A program made the position numbers and the translations under genes. Shown in pieces: positions 25,184 through 33,703 of a stretch of DNA of 38,620 bases. This stretch comes from Bacteroidota bacterium (GTDB taxonomy: Bacteria > Bacteroidota > Bacteroidia > Bacteroidales > JADFUO01), in the NCBI GenBank assembly GCA_030622635.1, contig JAUXFX010000007.1, forward strand, positions 1 to 38,620, read 5' to 3'. Every line of letters begins with the position of its first letter. The stretch's first letter is position 1. The notes under the pieces are model-generated. The model was given only the letters and a program-made list of their open reading frames with translations, did not search any database and was not told the origin of the DNA.

Positions 25184-25320
25184 AAAAATTAAAATGATAG
25201 CCATCCATACGGACTAGCTTCGCTTCGTACGGATGACTTTATTAATTAATTGATACACAGTTCTATTTTTCTGATGAATTTTGAAGATTAGTCATCCGAT
25301 GGCTTTTAAAACTGGTCTCA
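25184..25320 (+). promoter_or_regulatory. Second copy of the leader element, with a 25-bp insertion
   Basis: It matches 5667-5777 in the same orientation to its gene: AAATTAAAATGATAGCCATC, ATTAATTAATTGATACACAG, TTTTGAAGATTAGTCATCCG and ATGGCTTTTAAAACTG. Relative to copy 1, a 25-bp segment beginning CATACGGACTAG and ending GCTTCGTAC interrupts AGCCATC^GGATGA. The element ends ~24 bp before the ATG at 25341. Confidence 0.55.
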
Positions 25321-25340
25321 TAATTAAAAAACCAATAAAA

Positions 25341-27686
25341 ATGAAAATAAAATATTTATTAATTGCAGCAATGTTTTGTATCGCAACTATTAATAATAAT
25401 GCACAAAACAATCCACCAGTTGCCGTAAACGACAGCAGTATTGTGATTTATAATTATCCATACAATACTACTATCCAATTTAACGTCCTTTTAAATGATT
25501 ACGACCCTGATGGCGATCCAATAAAAATTGCCGAAGTTTTTCAACAGGGGAATGGAGAATATTTTAATTATACTGATAGTACAATTATATATACTATCAA
25601 TAGTTTATTTGAAGTCGTTTTTCAATACCGAGTTTGTGAAACAATAGATACAAGCTCATTATCCAACCGGGCATATTTATACATAAACCCGCAAATGGAT
25701 ATAAATGCGCCGATAGCGAGAAATGATACAATTATTTGTGTGCCGGGTTATCTTGCAACGGCGAATGTCTTGTTAAACGATTATGATCCAAATGGAGACT
25801 CTTTTTATCTGTATAGAAATAATAATATAATTTACGATAGCACTATTGAAATAATAATAAATTTTAATGAATACTACACTTTATATAAAGGATATAAAAA
25901 AAGATACTATTTAATAACTGAAGATACTAACAATATCTATAATTTATTTGACTATGGATTATTATATTATAAAATTGATAATATTAATTTCTATGATTCA
26001 CTAAATATCAACAATGTTAATGCCCGTTTCAATTGTTTCGGTAACCATTTCTGGGATTTACCGGGTGGTACCGGTGCAAAATATTTTGTTCCCAACGGCA
26101 GCACTAAAACTTCAATTTTCTCAAACTCATTCTGGATAGGAGGACTTGATGAAAATGATAATATTCATCTGGCAGGTGAGAGATACAGGCAGATAGGTGA
26201 AGATTACTGGCATGGTCCCGTTTCCAATATTTATGATTCGATTTATGATGCAAAATGGTTTAAAATATGGAAGCTAACAAAACAAGAAATTAATTATCAT
26301 AAGGCACACTGGTGGGAAAGCGGTTACGCACCAATTGAAAATATATTAACCTGGCCCGGAAATGGTAATGAATCAGCCGGTCAGCTTGCACAATTGGCGC
26401 CGTATTATGATAAAAATAATGACGGAATTTACGAACCAATGGATGGCGATTACCCTGTGATAAAAGGAGACCAGGCATTGTTTTTCATTTTTAATGATGC
26501 AAGAGATTATCATTCCGAAACCGGTGGATTACCTCTTGGAATTGAGATACATGCTATGGCTTATGCTTTTGATACTCCTGATGATTCTGCTTTATGGAAT
26601 ACTACATTTTTACATTATGATATCATAAACCGTTCCGATACAACTTATCACGATACTTACATGGGTGTTTTTACTGATATTAATCTTGGTTATGCCTGGG
26701 ATGACTATGTTCAATGCGATGTTCAAAGAGGTTTCTACTTTGTATATAACGGATTAGAGATAGATGGCAGTGGCGAACCCGAAGCATATGGAGCACATCC
26801 ACCTGCACAAGGTGTATTGTTTTTAGGAGGACCCTTTATGGATAATGATGGGATTGATAACCCGAAATACGACATCAATAACCAGCAAATATGTGATGTA
26901 AGCATTAATGGTTTGGACTTTGGCGATACAATTATTGATAATGAAAGGCTGGGAATGACCGGGTTTTTTTATTATACTAGTTCTTGCGGTGTGCAAGGTG
27001 AACCTCATTTTGCCTCTGATTATTATAATTTAATGAAGGGTTATTGGAAAGACAATACCAAGTGTTTATATGGTGGTAATGGACATATTAATTCAGGCGC
27101 TTTGGGGCCTGAGTGTGAGTTCATGTTACCGGGTGATTCAGATACATGTAACTGGGGGACAAACGGAATGCTACCTTTTGGAGGGTTTAATCAGAATGGT
27201 CTATACTGGACAGAGGAGACCATTTGGAGTAATCCTTCCCACAAGATAGGGCTTGGATCATCAGGTCCTTTTACTTTTAAACCGGGAGATGTGCAGCAGA
27301 TAGATATTGCTTTTGTCTGGGCAAGAGATTATAATGGTACACCCTGGTCCTCTGTTGAATTGCTGAAAGAATATTGCAATTATATTAAAGATAAATTCGA
27401 AAATGATTATAATTTCTTTTCAAGCATAAATAATAATTTTATTACTGATAATAACATTCTGTTGTTTCCTAACCCTGTATCTGATTTTTTTACCGTTAAA
27501 TTATCTCATAAAATAACAAATGGAACTTATGCTGTATTTAATGTTTTGGGCGAAAATGTTATTTCAGGAAAAATTACCGGTAAAAACAGTTTCAGGATAA
27601 ATACAATAAACCTGCATAAGGGATTGTTTATTATTAAAATCAATGATGGAAAATATAATTATATAGCTAAGTTTATAAAAAAATAA
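25341..27686 (+). CDS. Large secreted T9SS protein with two cadherin-like N-terminal repeats
   Basis: I start at 25341 (MKIKYLLIAAMFCIATINNN, a clean signal peptide). The in-frame ATG at 25281 is inside the leader repeat and would bury the signal. Two domains of the VNDSxxxxxxxxxxxNVLLNDYDPDGDP type (~27-135 and ~137-220) resemble cadherin-like/VCBS-type modules with Asp-rich calcium loops. A long body follows, with NARFNCFGNHFWDLPGGTGA, FWIGGLDENDNIHLAGERYR and calcium-like DKNNDGIYEPMDGDYP. I recognise this arrangement as widespread in uncharacterised Bacteroidota T9SS proteins. The C-terminus is a sorting domain (NILLFPNPVSDFFTVKL ... LHKGLFIIKIND). Function unknown. Confidence 0.85.
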   Translation: MKIKYLLIAAMFCIATINNNAQNNPPVAVNDSSIVIYNYPYNTTIQFNVLLNDYDPDGDPIKIAEVFQQGNGEYFNYTDSTIIYTINSLFEVVFQYRVCETIDTSSLSNRAYLYINPQMDINAPIARNDTIICVPGYLATANVLLNDYDPNGDSFYLYRNNNIIYDSTIEIIINFNEYYTLYKGYKKRYYLITEDTNNIYNLFDYGLLYYKIDNINFYDSLNINNVNARFNCFGNHFWDLPGGTGAKYFVPNGSTKTSIFSNSFWIGGLDENDNIHLAGERYRQIGEDYWHGPVSNIYDSIYDAKWFKIWKLTKQEINYHKAHWWESGYAPIENILTWPGNGNESAGQLAQLAPYYDKNNDGIYEPMDGDYPVIKGDQALFFIFNDARDYHSETGGLPLGIEIHAMAYAFDTPDDSALWNTTFLHYDIINRSDTTYHDTYMGVFTDINLGYAWDDYVQCDVQRGFYFVYNGLEIDGSGEPEAYGAHPPAQGVLFLGGPFMDNDGIDNPKYDINNQQICDVSINGLDFGDTIIDNERLGMTGFFYYTSSCGVQGEPHFASDYYNLMKGYWKDNTKCLYGGNGHINSGALGPECEFMLPGDSDTCNWGTNGMLPFGGFNQNGLYWTEETIWSNPSHKIGLGSSGPFTFKPGDVQQIDIAFVWARDYNGTPWSSVELLKEYCNYIKDKFENDYNFFSSINNNFITDNNILLFPNPVSDFFTVKLSHKITNGTYAVFNVLGENVISGKITGKNSFRINTINLHKGLFIIKINDGKYNYIAKFIKK

Positions 27687-27825
27687 TCTTTACTGAATCA
27701 TAAAAAGCATTTTATATCTTAATATTTAAAATAAAAAATTATTCAACTTTTTGCTAAATACAAATTTTTAAGTATTTTTACCACATAAAAATATTTTACT
27801 CAATCTTATAAAAAAACTGTTTTAT

Positions 27826-28062
27826 ATGAAACTGATTAAGAAACTGTTAGCTTTAATTATAATTACAATATTTTCAGCCGGTATTTTAATTTCATGTTCG
27901 GGATCAAAAAATTCCTGCGGAGGTCTTATTCCTGATTACAAAAAAAAATCCAATTTTAAAAAGACATCAACAAGCAGAAAAAATTTAGCAAAACATTCAA
28001 CTCCGGTACGAAAAAAATATATCATCAAGTATAAACATAAAAATATTCTCGGACATAAATAG
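27826..28062 (+). CDS. Small basic lipoprotein, unknown function
   Basis: 78 residues: a lipoprotein signal peptide (MKLIKKLLALIIITIFSAGI) ends in the lipobox LISC (Cys24). A short Gly/Ser/Cys patch (SGSKNSCGGLIPDYKKK) and a Lys/Arg-rich tail (TSTSRKNLAKHSTPVRKKYI) follow. It resembles other tiny lipoproteins of Bacteroidota with a CGxxP-like patch, but I know no function. The ATG follows a long AT-rich stretch, and the coding sequence is followed by a hairpin at 28129. Confidence 0.65.
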   Translation: MKLIKKLLALIIITIFSAGILISCSGSKNSCGGLIPDYKKKSNFKKTSTSRKNLAKHSTPVRKKYIIKYKHKNILGHK

Positions 28063-28128
28063 TGTTTGCAAGGACTAAATAAGTTACTTGTTGACTTCTT
28101 ATCAACCTAAAAGCAGAAATTTCCTGAT

Positions 28129-28161
28129 ACTCATCCGATGACTCCAGGTCATCGGATGAGT
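28129..28161. terminator. Hairpin ACTCATCCGATGAC...GTCATCGGATGAGT
   Basis: A perfect 14-bp stem with a 5-base loop, 67 bp after the small lipoprotein stop. No T-run follows, so it may be a REP-like element or a processing/stability hairpin. Its core TCATCCGATG is shared with the leader elements at 5667 and 25184. Confidence 0.55.
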
Positions 28162-28273
28162 TAAATAACATCATTCCACAATTCCATAAAACAATTAATC
28201 ACTGAACATCTAAATTTTTTTATGTAAATCATCAATAATCCATTAGTTTCTTCATTATTTCAAAAAATTTTCG

Positions 28274-28281
28274 TATATTTG
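28274..28281 (+). promoter_or_regulatory. Candidate promoter -7 box for the KamA-like gene
   Basis: TATATTTG fits TAnnTTTG and is 26 bases upstream of the ATG at 28308. No strong -33 element is apparent. Confidence 0.45.
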
Positions 28282-28307
28282 TAAAATAACAAATAACTAA
28301 ATCTAAA

Positions 28308-30500
28308 ATGGATAAAATTAAAGAACTCGAACAAATTGCTATAAACGTTAAATCACATAAGATTTTAAAGCAGCTTTTATACGAAAATCCTAAGCTTGAG
28401 CAGATAATGCGAAAATCAAACAATAAGACGGAAGCCATTGTTATGATGAAAAGCTGGGTTATGAATTATATGAAATCCAGACCAAATGCTTTAAAATTTT
28501 ACAATGGTAAAAATACCGGACGTGAACAATATAATAAATTATCATGGCGCGATTATGCAGCAATAAGATTACTTGATTACATTGATAATGCAGGCAGGAA
28601 ATTTGAAGACCTGAATTTAAGAGGAGATATAACCGGAAGTAATCCAATTAAATATATCTGGATGGCAGTAAAATTTGGGACCGGTGGTGCGGAAACAGAT
28701 TTTTTTAAAGATATGCTTCATCTTTTCAGGCAATTTTCAGGAAAAAGTAAAAGAGAATTACCTTCAAAAGAAAAAGTTCTGGAATGGATGAGCAGGCATC
28801 CATCAGGGCTTGACCCCCAAATAATTAAAATAAGGAAAAAAAACCGCGACAGAATATTAAATGTTATAATTAGAAAATTAGATTCCGGAGAAATCAAAAG
28901 TAATAGGTATCAGTTTGTTCCAGGAATGTCGGAAGAACAAAAATTTTTACTAACACTTGAATGGTGGAAGGATAAAAATTTTCATTTAAAATTTGCAATA
29001 AGGTCGCCGGAGCTTTTAAATGAAATGCTTAATTATTCGCTGAGCCAGGAAACAATGAAACTTTTGTATGATGCTAAAAAAGCCGGCATTCCGTTTTTTG
29101 TCAATCCTTATTATCTCTCTCTTTTAAATATTTGCGAACCGGGATTTGCTCCTGGTGCCGACCTGGCCATCAGAGATTATATAATATACAGCAAAGAGCT
29201 TATTAATGAGTTCGGACATCTTGTTGCGTGGGAAAAAGAAGATGTTGTTGAACCTGATAAACCTAATATTGCCGGATGGCTGTTACCTTCATTTTATAAT
29301 GTTCACAGACGTTATCCGGAGGTCGCTATTCTTATACCCGAAACAATAGGACGTGCATGCGGCGGATTATGCGTTTCCTGTCAAAGAATGTTCGACTTCC
29401 AGAGCGGAAACCTGAATTTTAATCTTGTAGAATTAAAACCTAAAGAAACCTGGCCTCAAAAATTATCCAGATTAATAGAGTATTTTGAAGAAGACTCTCA
29501 ATTAAGGGATATATTAATTACCGGTGGCGATGCACTTATGAGCTCTGACGATTCACTGAAAATACTCCTGAATGAAGTTTATAAAATGGCTGTTAAAAAA
29601 ATTGAAGCAAATAAAAAAAGAGCTAATGGGAAAAAATTTGCCGAAATGCTAAGAGTGAGACTTGGAACACGATTGCCAATTTATCTTCCCCAAAGAATCA
29701 CACCCGAATTAGTTGATATTTTAGCTGAATTCAAAGAAAAAGCATCAAAAATCGGTATAAAACAATTTATTATTCAAACCCATTATGAAACAGCTATGGA
29801 AGTTACACCAGAATCCCTTGTTGCCGTTAAACGCCTGTTATCATCCGGTTGGATAGTAACCAATCAGCTTGTATTTACAGCAACAGCTTCGAGAAGAGGA
29901 CATACTGCCAAATTAAGAAAAGTACTAAACGAAATCGGTGTTTTACCTTATTACACTTTTACGGTTAAGGGATACATGGAAAATTTCCACAATTTCGCTA
30001 CAAATGAAAGAGCAGTTCAGGAGCAAATTGAAGAAAAAGTCATTGGTAGTATTCCTGAAAAATATTATGATACTATCAAAGAATTTCCTTTGGACGCCGA
30101 GAATCTTGTAAAAAACATAAAAGAACTTGAAAACAAAGCAAATCTTCCATTTCTTGCTACAGACCGTAATGTTTTGAACCTGCCCGGAGTTGGTAAAAGC
30201 TTAACTTTCAGAACTATCGGCATTACAAGGGAAGGCAGAAGAATACTGGAATTTGAACATGACTCAACAAGAAACCACAGCCCAATTATAAAAAAAATGG
30301 GAAAAGTGACAATAATTGAATCCAAATCAATCGGGCAGTATTTAAGACAATTAGAAGAAATGGGAGAAGATATTTCGGAATATGAAAGTGTTTATGGATA
30401 TTCAATCGGCGAAACTGAAAAAGTTATGCCAATTTATCAATACCCTGATTATGATTTTGAAATTACCGGTGAATTAACTAATTTTCAGATGGATGATTAG
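28308..30500 (+). CDS. KamA-like radical SAM aminomutase family protein, long form
   Basis: Related to lysine 2,3-aminomutase, which uses SAM, an iron-sulfur cluster and PLP to move an amino group. The radical SAM cysteines are C351, C355 and C358 in ACGGLCVSCQRMF, a CxxxCxxC pattern. DILITGGDALMSSDD (~401-415) matches the LLTGGDPL region, and RLGTRLPIYLPQRITPELVD matches the RxGTRxPVxxPxRIT motif of KamA. The PLP lysine is probably K630 in NLPGVGKS, at the place of PGGGGK in lysine aminomutase; the glycine string is altered. At 730 residues it is ~300 longer than KamA, mostly in an N-terminal helical region (~1-300). The substrate may therefore differ. Standalone gene. Confidence 0.85.
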   Translation: MDKIKELEQIAINVKSHKILKQLLYENPKLEQIMRKSNNKTEAIVMMKSWVMNYMKSRPNALKFYNGKNTGREQYNKLSWRDYAAIRLLDYIDNAGRKFEDLNLRGDITGSNPIKYIWMAVKFGTGGAETDFFKDMLHLFRQFSGKSKRELPSKEKVLEWMSRHPSGLDPQIIKIRKKNRDRILNVIIRKLDSGEIKSNRYQFVPGMSEEQKFLLTLEWWKDKNFHLKFAIRSPELLNEMLNYSLSQETMKLLYDAKKAGIPFFVNPYYLSLLNICEPGFAPGADLAIRDYIIYSKELINEFGHLVAWEKEDVVEPDKPNIAGWLLPSFYNVHRRYPEVAILIPETIGRACGGLCVSCQRMFDFQSGNLNFNLVELKPKETWPQKLSRLIEYFEEDSQLRDILITGGDALMSSDDSLKILLNEVYKMAVKKIEANKKRANGKKFAEMLRVRLGTRLPIYLPQRITPELVDILAEFKEKASKIGIKQFIIQTHYETAMEVTPESLVAVKRLLSSGWIVTNQLVFTATASRRGHTAKLRKVLNEIGVLPYYTFTVKGYMENFHNFATNERAVQEQIEEKVIGSIPEKYYDTIKEFPLDAENLVKNIKELENKANLPFLATDRNVLNLPGVGKSLTFRTIGITREGRRILEFEHDSTRNHSPIIKKMGKVTIIESKSIGQYLRQLEEMGEDISEYESVYGYSIGETEKVMPIYQYPDYDFEITGELTNFQMDD

Positions 30501-30522
30501 TGTCTATTCATAAAGTTGTTGT

Positions 30523-30555
30523 GTTTTGCTGGTAAGCGTTCACAGAACGCTGAAA
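30523..30555. repeat. REP-like hairpin with flanking AAATTAG repeats
   Basis: AAGCGTTC and GAACGCT form a stem, preceded by GCTGGT as in the other REP-like copies. It is followed by GAAATTGGAAATTAGAAATT (30552-30571). The reverse complement of that simple repeat and of CGTTCACAG appears at 30744-30781, so an inverted pair brackets a small gene remnant. Confidence 0.55.
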
Positions 30556-30579
30556 TTGGAAATTAGAAATTAGAGAAAA

Positions 30580-30738
30580 ATGAAAATAGTTTACGAATTA
30601 GACGTTTACAACCTAGTGGAAAAATTGTCGGATTTAGTTTGGTGCGACTTTGACAAGTGGAAAAAAAGGTTCAAAATAGTAATTGAAAAACTTGGTCCAA
30701 AGTTGAATGCGTTTATCAACAGCACAAAAATAGGATAA
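30580..30738 (+). pseudogene. Internally deleted four-helix-bundle protein remnant
   Basis: A 52-codon open frame. Its start (VYNLVEKLSDLVW, then DFDKWKKR) looks like the N-terminus, and its end (IVIEKLGPKLNAFINST) like the C-terminus, of the ~120-residue four-helix-bundle (23S rRNA intervening-sequence/S23-like) proteins common in Bacteroidota. The central part, normally with the SIAANIAEGYGR-type signature, is missing, and the two ends are joined in frame. I recognise the ends from memory of the family, not from an alignment. Simple repeats in inverted orientation flank it (30552-30578 and 30744-30781), which fits a mobile origin. A short functional peptide is possible but unlikely. Confidence 0.55.
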
Positions 30739-30833
30739 CATAAATTTCCAATTTCTAATTTCTAATTTCAAACTGTGAACGGATACTTTTGCTGTTATTA
30801 TTTATAATTTTAGATTTGATATTAAACCCCAAA

Positions 30834-31946
30834 ATGAATATATATAGAAAATTTATATTTTATTTCTTAATTATGAGTTTATTGTCTTCCTGCCATGTTG
30901 CCCGGTTCATTTTTTGGAATACGGCTGATATTAAAGATTATAAGAAATTTCCTTCATACAAAATTAAAAAAAAGGAACCTGTATTTAATTTTTATGAAGC
31001 AGCAACACCTGTACAACTTAATATCCCAGAAAATTTTATAACCGGAAATAATACCGATTCATTTGAAAATTTCCTTGAAGACCATAAAACCGTTGCTTTT
31101 CTGATTATCAGAAATGACACTGTTATTTATGAAAAATATTTTAAAAAATATAACCATAATTCAATATTACCTTCTTTCTCCGTATCAAAATCTTATGTTT
31201 CGGCATTAATGGGAATTGCAATTGCCGAAGGGTATATCTCTGATACAAATCAGCCTATTACAAAATTTGTCCACGAACTAAAAAATAAAAATTTTAAAAA
31301 TATCACTATTGAAAATTTACTAAATATGCAGTCGGGTATAAAATTTAGTGAGGCATACTTGAATCCATTCGGGCAGATGGCAAAATATTATTACGGAACC
31401 AATCTTAAAAAGTATATTACAAAATTAGAGGTAAAAGAACCGCCAGGTATTAATTATGAATATATGAGTGTTAACACTCAATTGCTTGCATTGGCAATTG
31501 AAAATGCTACAGGAAGAAAATTCACAGATTATTTTGAAGAAAAAATATGGCAGCCTCTCGGAATGGAATCTGATGCAAGCTGGAACTATGACAGTAAAAA
31601 ACACGGAACAATCAAAGCATTCTGCTGCCTGAATGCAAGAGCAATTGATTTTGCAAAATTCGGCAGGTTATACCTGAATAATGGCAATTGGAACGGAAAA
31701 CAAATAGTTCCTGAAAAATGGGTTGAGAGGTCAACATCAATTATTAATAATTCATTGGATTCACAAAATTATCCATACACTTATTTTTGGCGGGCAAAAG
31801 AAGACGGTGCATTTTTTGCAAAAGGAGTGCTGGGTCAATACATTTATGTTTTCCCGGAGAAAAATTTAATTTTTGTAAGATTAGGCAAAAAATACGGCAA
31901 AATTGACTGGGCTGACCTTTTTGAAGAGATTTCAAAGCAGCTTTAA
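30834..31946 (+). CDS. Beta-lactamase/penicillin-binding-fold serine hydrolase lipoprotein
   Basis: A class C beta-lactamase-like (PF00144-type) hydrolase. I start at 30834 (MNIYRKFIFYFLIMSLLSSC), which gives a lipobox LSSC with Cys20; the frame extends 15 codons upstream to 30789 without adding a signal. The catalytic SxxK is S116-V-S-K119. The YxN motif is in YEYMSVNTQ, and the KTG-like third motif appears to be FAKGVLGQYIYV. The conserved LLNMQSGI and WQPLGMESDASW segments support this. Such enzymes act on peptides, esters or D-amino-acid bonds; the substrate cannot be told. It is anchored in the cell envelope by lipid. Confidence 0.88.
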   Translation: MNIYRKFIFYFLIMSLLSSCHVARFIFWNTADIKDYKKFPSYKIKKKEPVFNFYEAATPVQLNIPENFITGNNTDSFENFLEDHKTVAFLIIRNDTVIYEKYFKKYNHNSILPSFSVSKSYVSALMGIAIAEGYISDTNQPITKFVHELKNKNFKNITIENLLNMQSGIKFSEAYLNPFGQMAKYYYGTNLKKYITKLEVKEPPGINYEYMSVNTQLLALAIENATGRKFTDYFEEKIWQPLGMESDASWNYDSKKHGTIKAFCCLNARAIDFAKFGRLYLNNGNWNGKQIVPEKWVERSTSIINNSLDSQNYPYTYFWRAKEDGAFFAKGVLGQYIYVFPEKNLIFVRLGKKYGKIDWADLFEEISKQL

Positions 31947-32060
31947 TCATTTGCGTATAATAAAAACTGTTTTATTGATTTTGACGCAGATAAACGCAGA
32001 TTTATTATGATTAAAAAAAATATAAAAGTAACTAATCCCGAACTCACGTTATATTTTGCA

Positions 32061-32093
32061 AGCCGCTTAGCAGTTCCAAACTGCTTAGCGGCT
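32061..32093. terminator. Strong REP-like hairpin between convergent genes
   Basis: AGCCGCTTAGCAGTT and AACTGCTTAGCGGCT pair over 15 positions with one T.T mismatch and a 3-base loop. It lies in the convergent gap between the serine hydrolase and the T9SS gene ending at 32124, and may end both transcripts. The T.T mismatch next to AGCGG links it to the hairpin at 1232. Confidence 0.6.
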
Positions 32094-32123
32094 GATTTAT
32101 TTAAAAAATCATTGCAGTAATAA

Positions 32124-33701
32124 TTATCTGATTATCATAAACTTTTCTTTTGCAATCAACTTTCCGTTTTGCCATAAAACTGCAATATATATACCTCTGT
32201 TCCATTTACTGACATCCACAATAACTTCAGTTTGACCTTTAGGAACTTTTATTTCTTTTGCTTTCCTTCCAAAAATATCAAAAATTTTAATTATGCACGA
32301 ACTAACCTGAAACCTGAAACTTGAAACCTGAAACTTATTTTGTGCCGGATTCGGATAAATTAAAATCCCATCACTCTCTTCCTCTTTCTCCGGTTTTACT
32401 TCCTCCATTCCCACTATCAAGCCACAATCATCCTGAACGATGGTGTCCGAAATAATGGAGTAAGGGCACAGGCTGTCGTAAGTGAAGGGTTGGGTGTAGA
32501 TAGTGTCGTCTTCTAAATTCTGGTTGAGTTTACGAAGATATACATCAAACTGTGAATTTTGGTAAGTGTTATACATATATACAAGCTTTCCATCAAATGT
32601 AACTTGAAGAATGCTTCTGTAAAGATCCTCCACCAGTACAGTAGAATCTAAAAGATTTCCTAGTGTATCTATGATGACAGCATAACTCACAATGTCTTCT
32701 TCGTCATTTCCCCAACCGGCACTGGCAGCCAGAATAGTATCATTAAGAAAAGTAGCATATCCTAAACCTCCATTCTCATAGCCACTAACAATATCATAAA
32801 TATCTAGTACATTTCCATTTAGATCCATTTTTACAATGGCTGGTGCAGCGCTGGAAGGATTATAATAGTAATGTTTTATAGATGAATAGTAATAAGACTG
32901 ATTTGGATTTAAAGTTGTAGTTCTTCCTATGCCACCAACATTGCTTACTTCTTTATGTACTATAGTTTCCCATTGGAAATTACCCAAAGAATCCGTTTTA
33001 ATATAATAAGGTTTTGACCAATAAAGATTTGGATTATTTGGGTCTAAATAATCGCAAGTGCCTGTAATTAAAAACCCACTATCTGGAGTAATATTTAAAT
33101 ATGCTGCATCAGCATTTATCAGACCGGTATCCGTACTATTATAACATTGTTTCCATATTAAATCCCCTTCACCTGAAAGTTTTGCAAGACATATCCTATC
33201 AATCTGTCCTGTAGGATCATCACCTGTATATCTTAATATGGCAACACATCCACCGTCATCCATTGCTAAAATAAAATTTGAATAATCAAAATTTTCCGGA
33301 GTATAAAATACCTTGCACCATTCTTTCTCTCCACATGAATCCAATTTAATTATTATTGGATCTCTATATGCATCATAGTAATTCGTTATTCCAGCACAAA
33401 ATAATCCTCCTCCTTCATTCATGTCCATATGCAAAATAGTAATATATGAATTTGCATCACCTATGGTTTTCTCCCACAATATTTCACCATTTACATCAGT
33501 TTTTATTAGCCAATTATAATGTACATAATTATGCCCGTGTTTTCCAAAAATAAGATAACCATTATCATAAGATTCAATAAAATAACTACCAACTGCATCC
33601 TTCTCATCGTAATATGCTTTAACCCATCGGTTTTGACATTCTGCTTTAAGTATAAATATTATAAGCAGGATGCTTATTATATATATTCTCAAATTCATCA
33701 T
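32124..33701 (-). CDS. T9SS-sorted propeller-like protein, array copy A1
   Basis: A signal peptide (MMNLRIYIISILLIIFILKA) is followed by beta-rich repeats: NWLIKTDVNGEILWEKTIG, IIKLDSCGEKEWCKVF, LAKLSGEGDLIWKQCYNS, YYIKTDSLGNFQWETIVHKE. The constant end block is DTIVQDDCGLIVGMEEVKPE, followed by a type A sorting domain (ILIYPNPAQNKF ... KIFDIFGRKAKEI ... GIYIAVLWQNG). It starts 2 bp after the stop of B1. A 116-bp stretch of its sorting domain (32248-32363) looks identical to A2. Inferred role: exported surface or extracellular protein; ligand unknown. Confidence 0.87.
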   Translation of the reverse strand: MMNLRIYIISILLIIFILKAECQNRWVKAYYDEKDAVGSYFIESYDNGYLIFGKHGHNYVHYNWLIKTDVNGEILWEKTIGDANSYITILHMDMNEGGGLFCAGITNYYDAYRDPIIIKLDSCGEKEWCKVFYTPENFDYSNFILAMDDGGCVAILRYTGDDPTGQIDRICLAKLSGEGDLIWKQCYNSTDTGLINADAAYLNITPDSGFLITGTCDYLDPNNPNLYWSKPYYIKTDSLGNFQWETIVHKEVSNVGGIGRTTTLNPNQSYYYSSIKHYYYNPSSAAPAIVKMDLNGNVLDIYDIVSGYENGGLGYATFLNDTILAASAGWGNDEEDIVSYAVIIDTLGNLLDSTVLVEDLYRSILQVTFDGKLVYMYNTYQNSQFDVYLRKLNQNLEDDTIYTQPFTYDSLCPYSIISDTIVQDDCGLIVGMEEVKPEKEEESDGILIYPNPAQNKFQVSSFRFQVSSCIIKIFDIFGRKAKEIKVPKGQTEVIVDVSKWNRGIYIAVLWQNGKLIAKEKFMIIR

Positions 33702-33703
33702 TT

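Larger units (their letters stand above)
30501..30833. other. Region between the KamA-like and serine hydrolase genes
   Basis: Contains a TCATAAAGTT motif right after the stop (compare the NUDIX 3' end), the REP-like hairpin, the four-helix-bundle remnant (30580-30738) and inverted AAATTAG simple repeats. Nothing else is recognised. Confidence 0.45.

Noticed and set aside
25281-25340. Upstream start codon for the cadherin-like T9SS protein
   Set aside because: The added 20 residues come from the leader repeat and would place the signal peptide internally.
30175-30200. LPGVGKS in the KamA-like protein as a P-loop
   Set aside because: It lies where lysine aminomutases have the PLP-binding PGGGGK, and no Walker B or NTPase context is present.
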